NCBI GenBank assembly: GCA_023238725.1
Contig: CM041535.1
Coordinates: 22,253,230 to 22,317,229, forward strand
DNA from: Scortum barcoo
Taxonomy: Eukaryota > Chordata > Actinopteri > Centrarchiformes > Terapontidae
Reading direction: 5' to 3'
DNA length: 64,000 nt
In this document: positions 64,000-64,000 of the stretch, in pieces
How the letters are laid out: each line of letters starts with the position of its first letter
Position numbering within the stretch: position 1 is the stretch's first letter
Position numbers and translations under genes: made by a program
Notes under the pieces: generated by a model
The model's input: the letters and a program-made list of their open reading frames with translations, nothing else
Databases searched by the model: none
What the model was told of the DNA's origin: nothing

Positions 64000-64000
64000 G

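Noticed and set aside
1..64000. CRISPR array, operon or phage-like system
   Set aside because: All tandem repeats are simple microsatellites or the MITE duplication. There are no spaced palindromic repeats, and gene structure is of the spliced vertebrate type.

Overview
This window is vertebrate nuclear DNA, most probably from a spiny-rayed teleost fish. It is almost entirely non-coding. It is rich in (CA)n and (GA)n microsatellites and long A/T tracts. It carries teleost-type mobile elements: an RTE-clade (Rex3-like) retrotransposon with a GATG-type tail, tRNA-derived SINE remnants, a LINE 3' end with a TTATC-type tail, and small inverted-repeat DNA transposons. Nothing looks prokaryotic, and I see no CRISPR array, operon or rRNA.

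The one protein-coding segment I can name is on the minus strand at 44811-44724. It is coding exon 1 of a delta-type ionotropic glutamate receptor, best matched to grid2 (GluD2). It encodes a 23-residue signal peptide followed by the conserved mature start DSIIHIG and ends at a GTGAGT splice donor in phase 1. An in-frame stop lies upstream of the ATG. The CpG-, GA- and G-rich stretch from about 44.8 to 46.3 kb is therefore the probable 5' leader and promoter.

Layout: 1-44723 is the first 44.7 kb of grid2 intron 1, in which I recognise no exon 2. It holds a probable piggyBac-like MITE (10.28-10.58 kb), an internally deleted Rex3-like retrotransposon flanked by a 12-bp target-site duplication (10.74-11.81 kb), a LINE 3' end (23.56-23.79 kb), two tRNA-SINE remnants (39.6 and 42.8 kb) and many microsatellites. 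The promoter and leader follow at 44.8-46.3 kb. From 46.35 to about 63 kb is DNA upstream of grid2 with no recognised gene. It carries a TTAA-flanked MITE whose body is tandemly duplicated almost perfectly (50.77-52.07 kb) and two more SINE remnants (55.6 and 60.1 kb). At the right edge, minus-strand features (an open frame entering from the edge, then clustered AATAAA signals) could be the 3' end of the next gene. Human synteny makes ccser1 a candidate, but this is unproven.

I found no convincing new multi-gene biological system. The most informative observations are the grid2 first exon, the internally deleted retrotransposon with intact ends and target-site duplication, and the near-identical tandem duplication inside a MITE.
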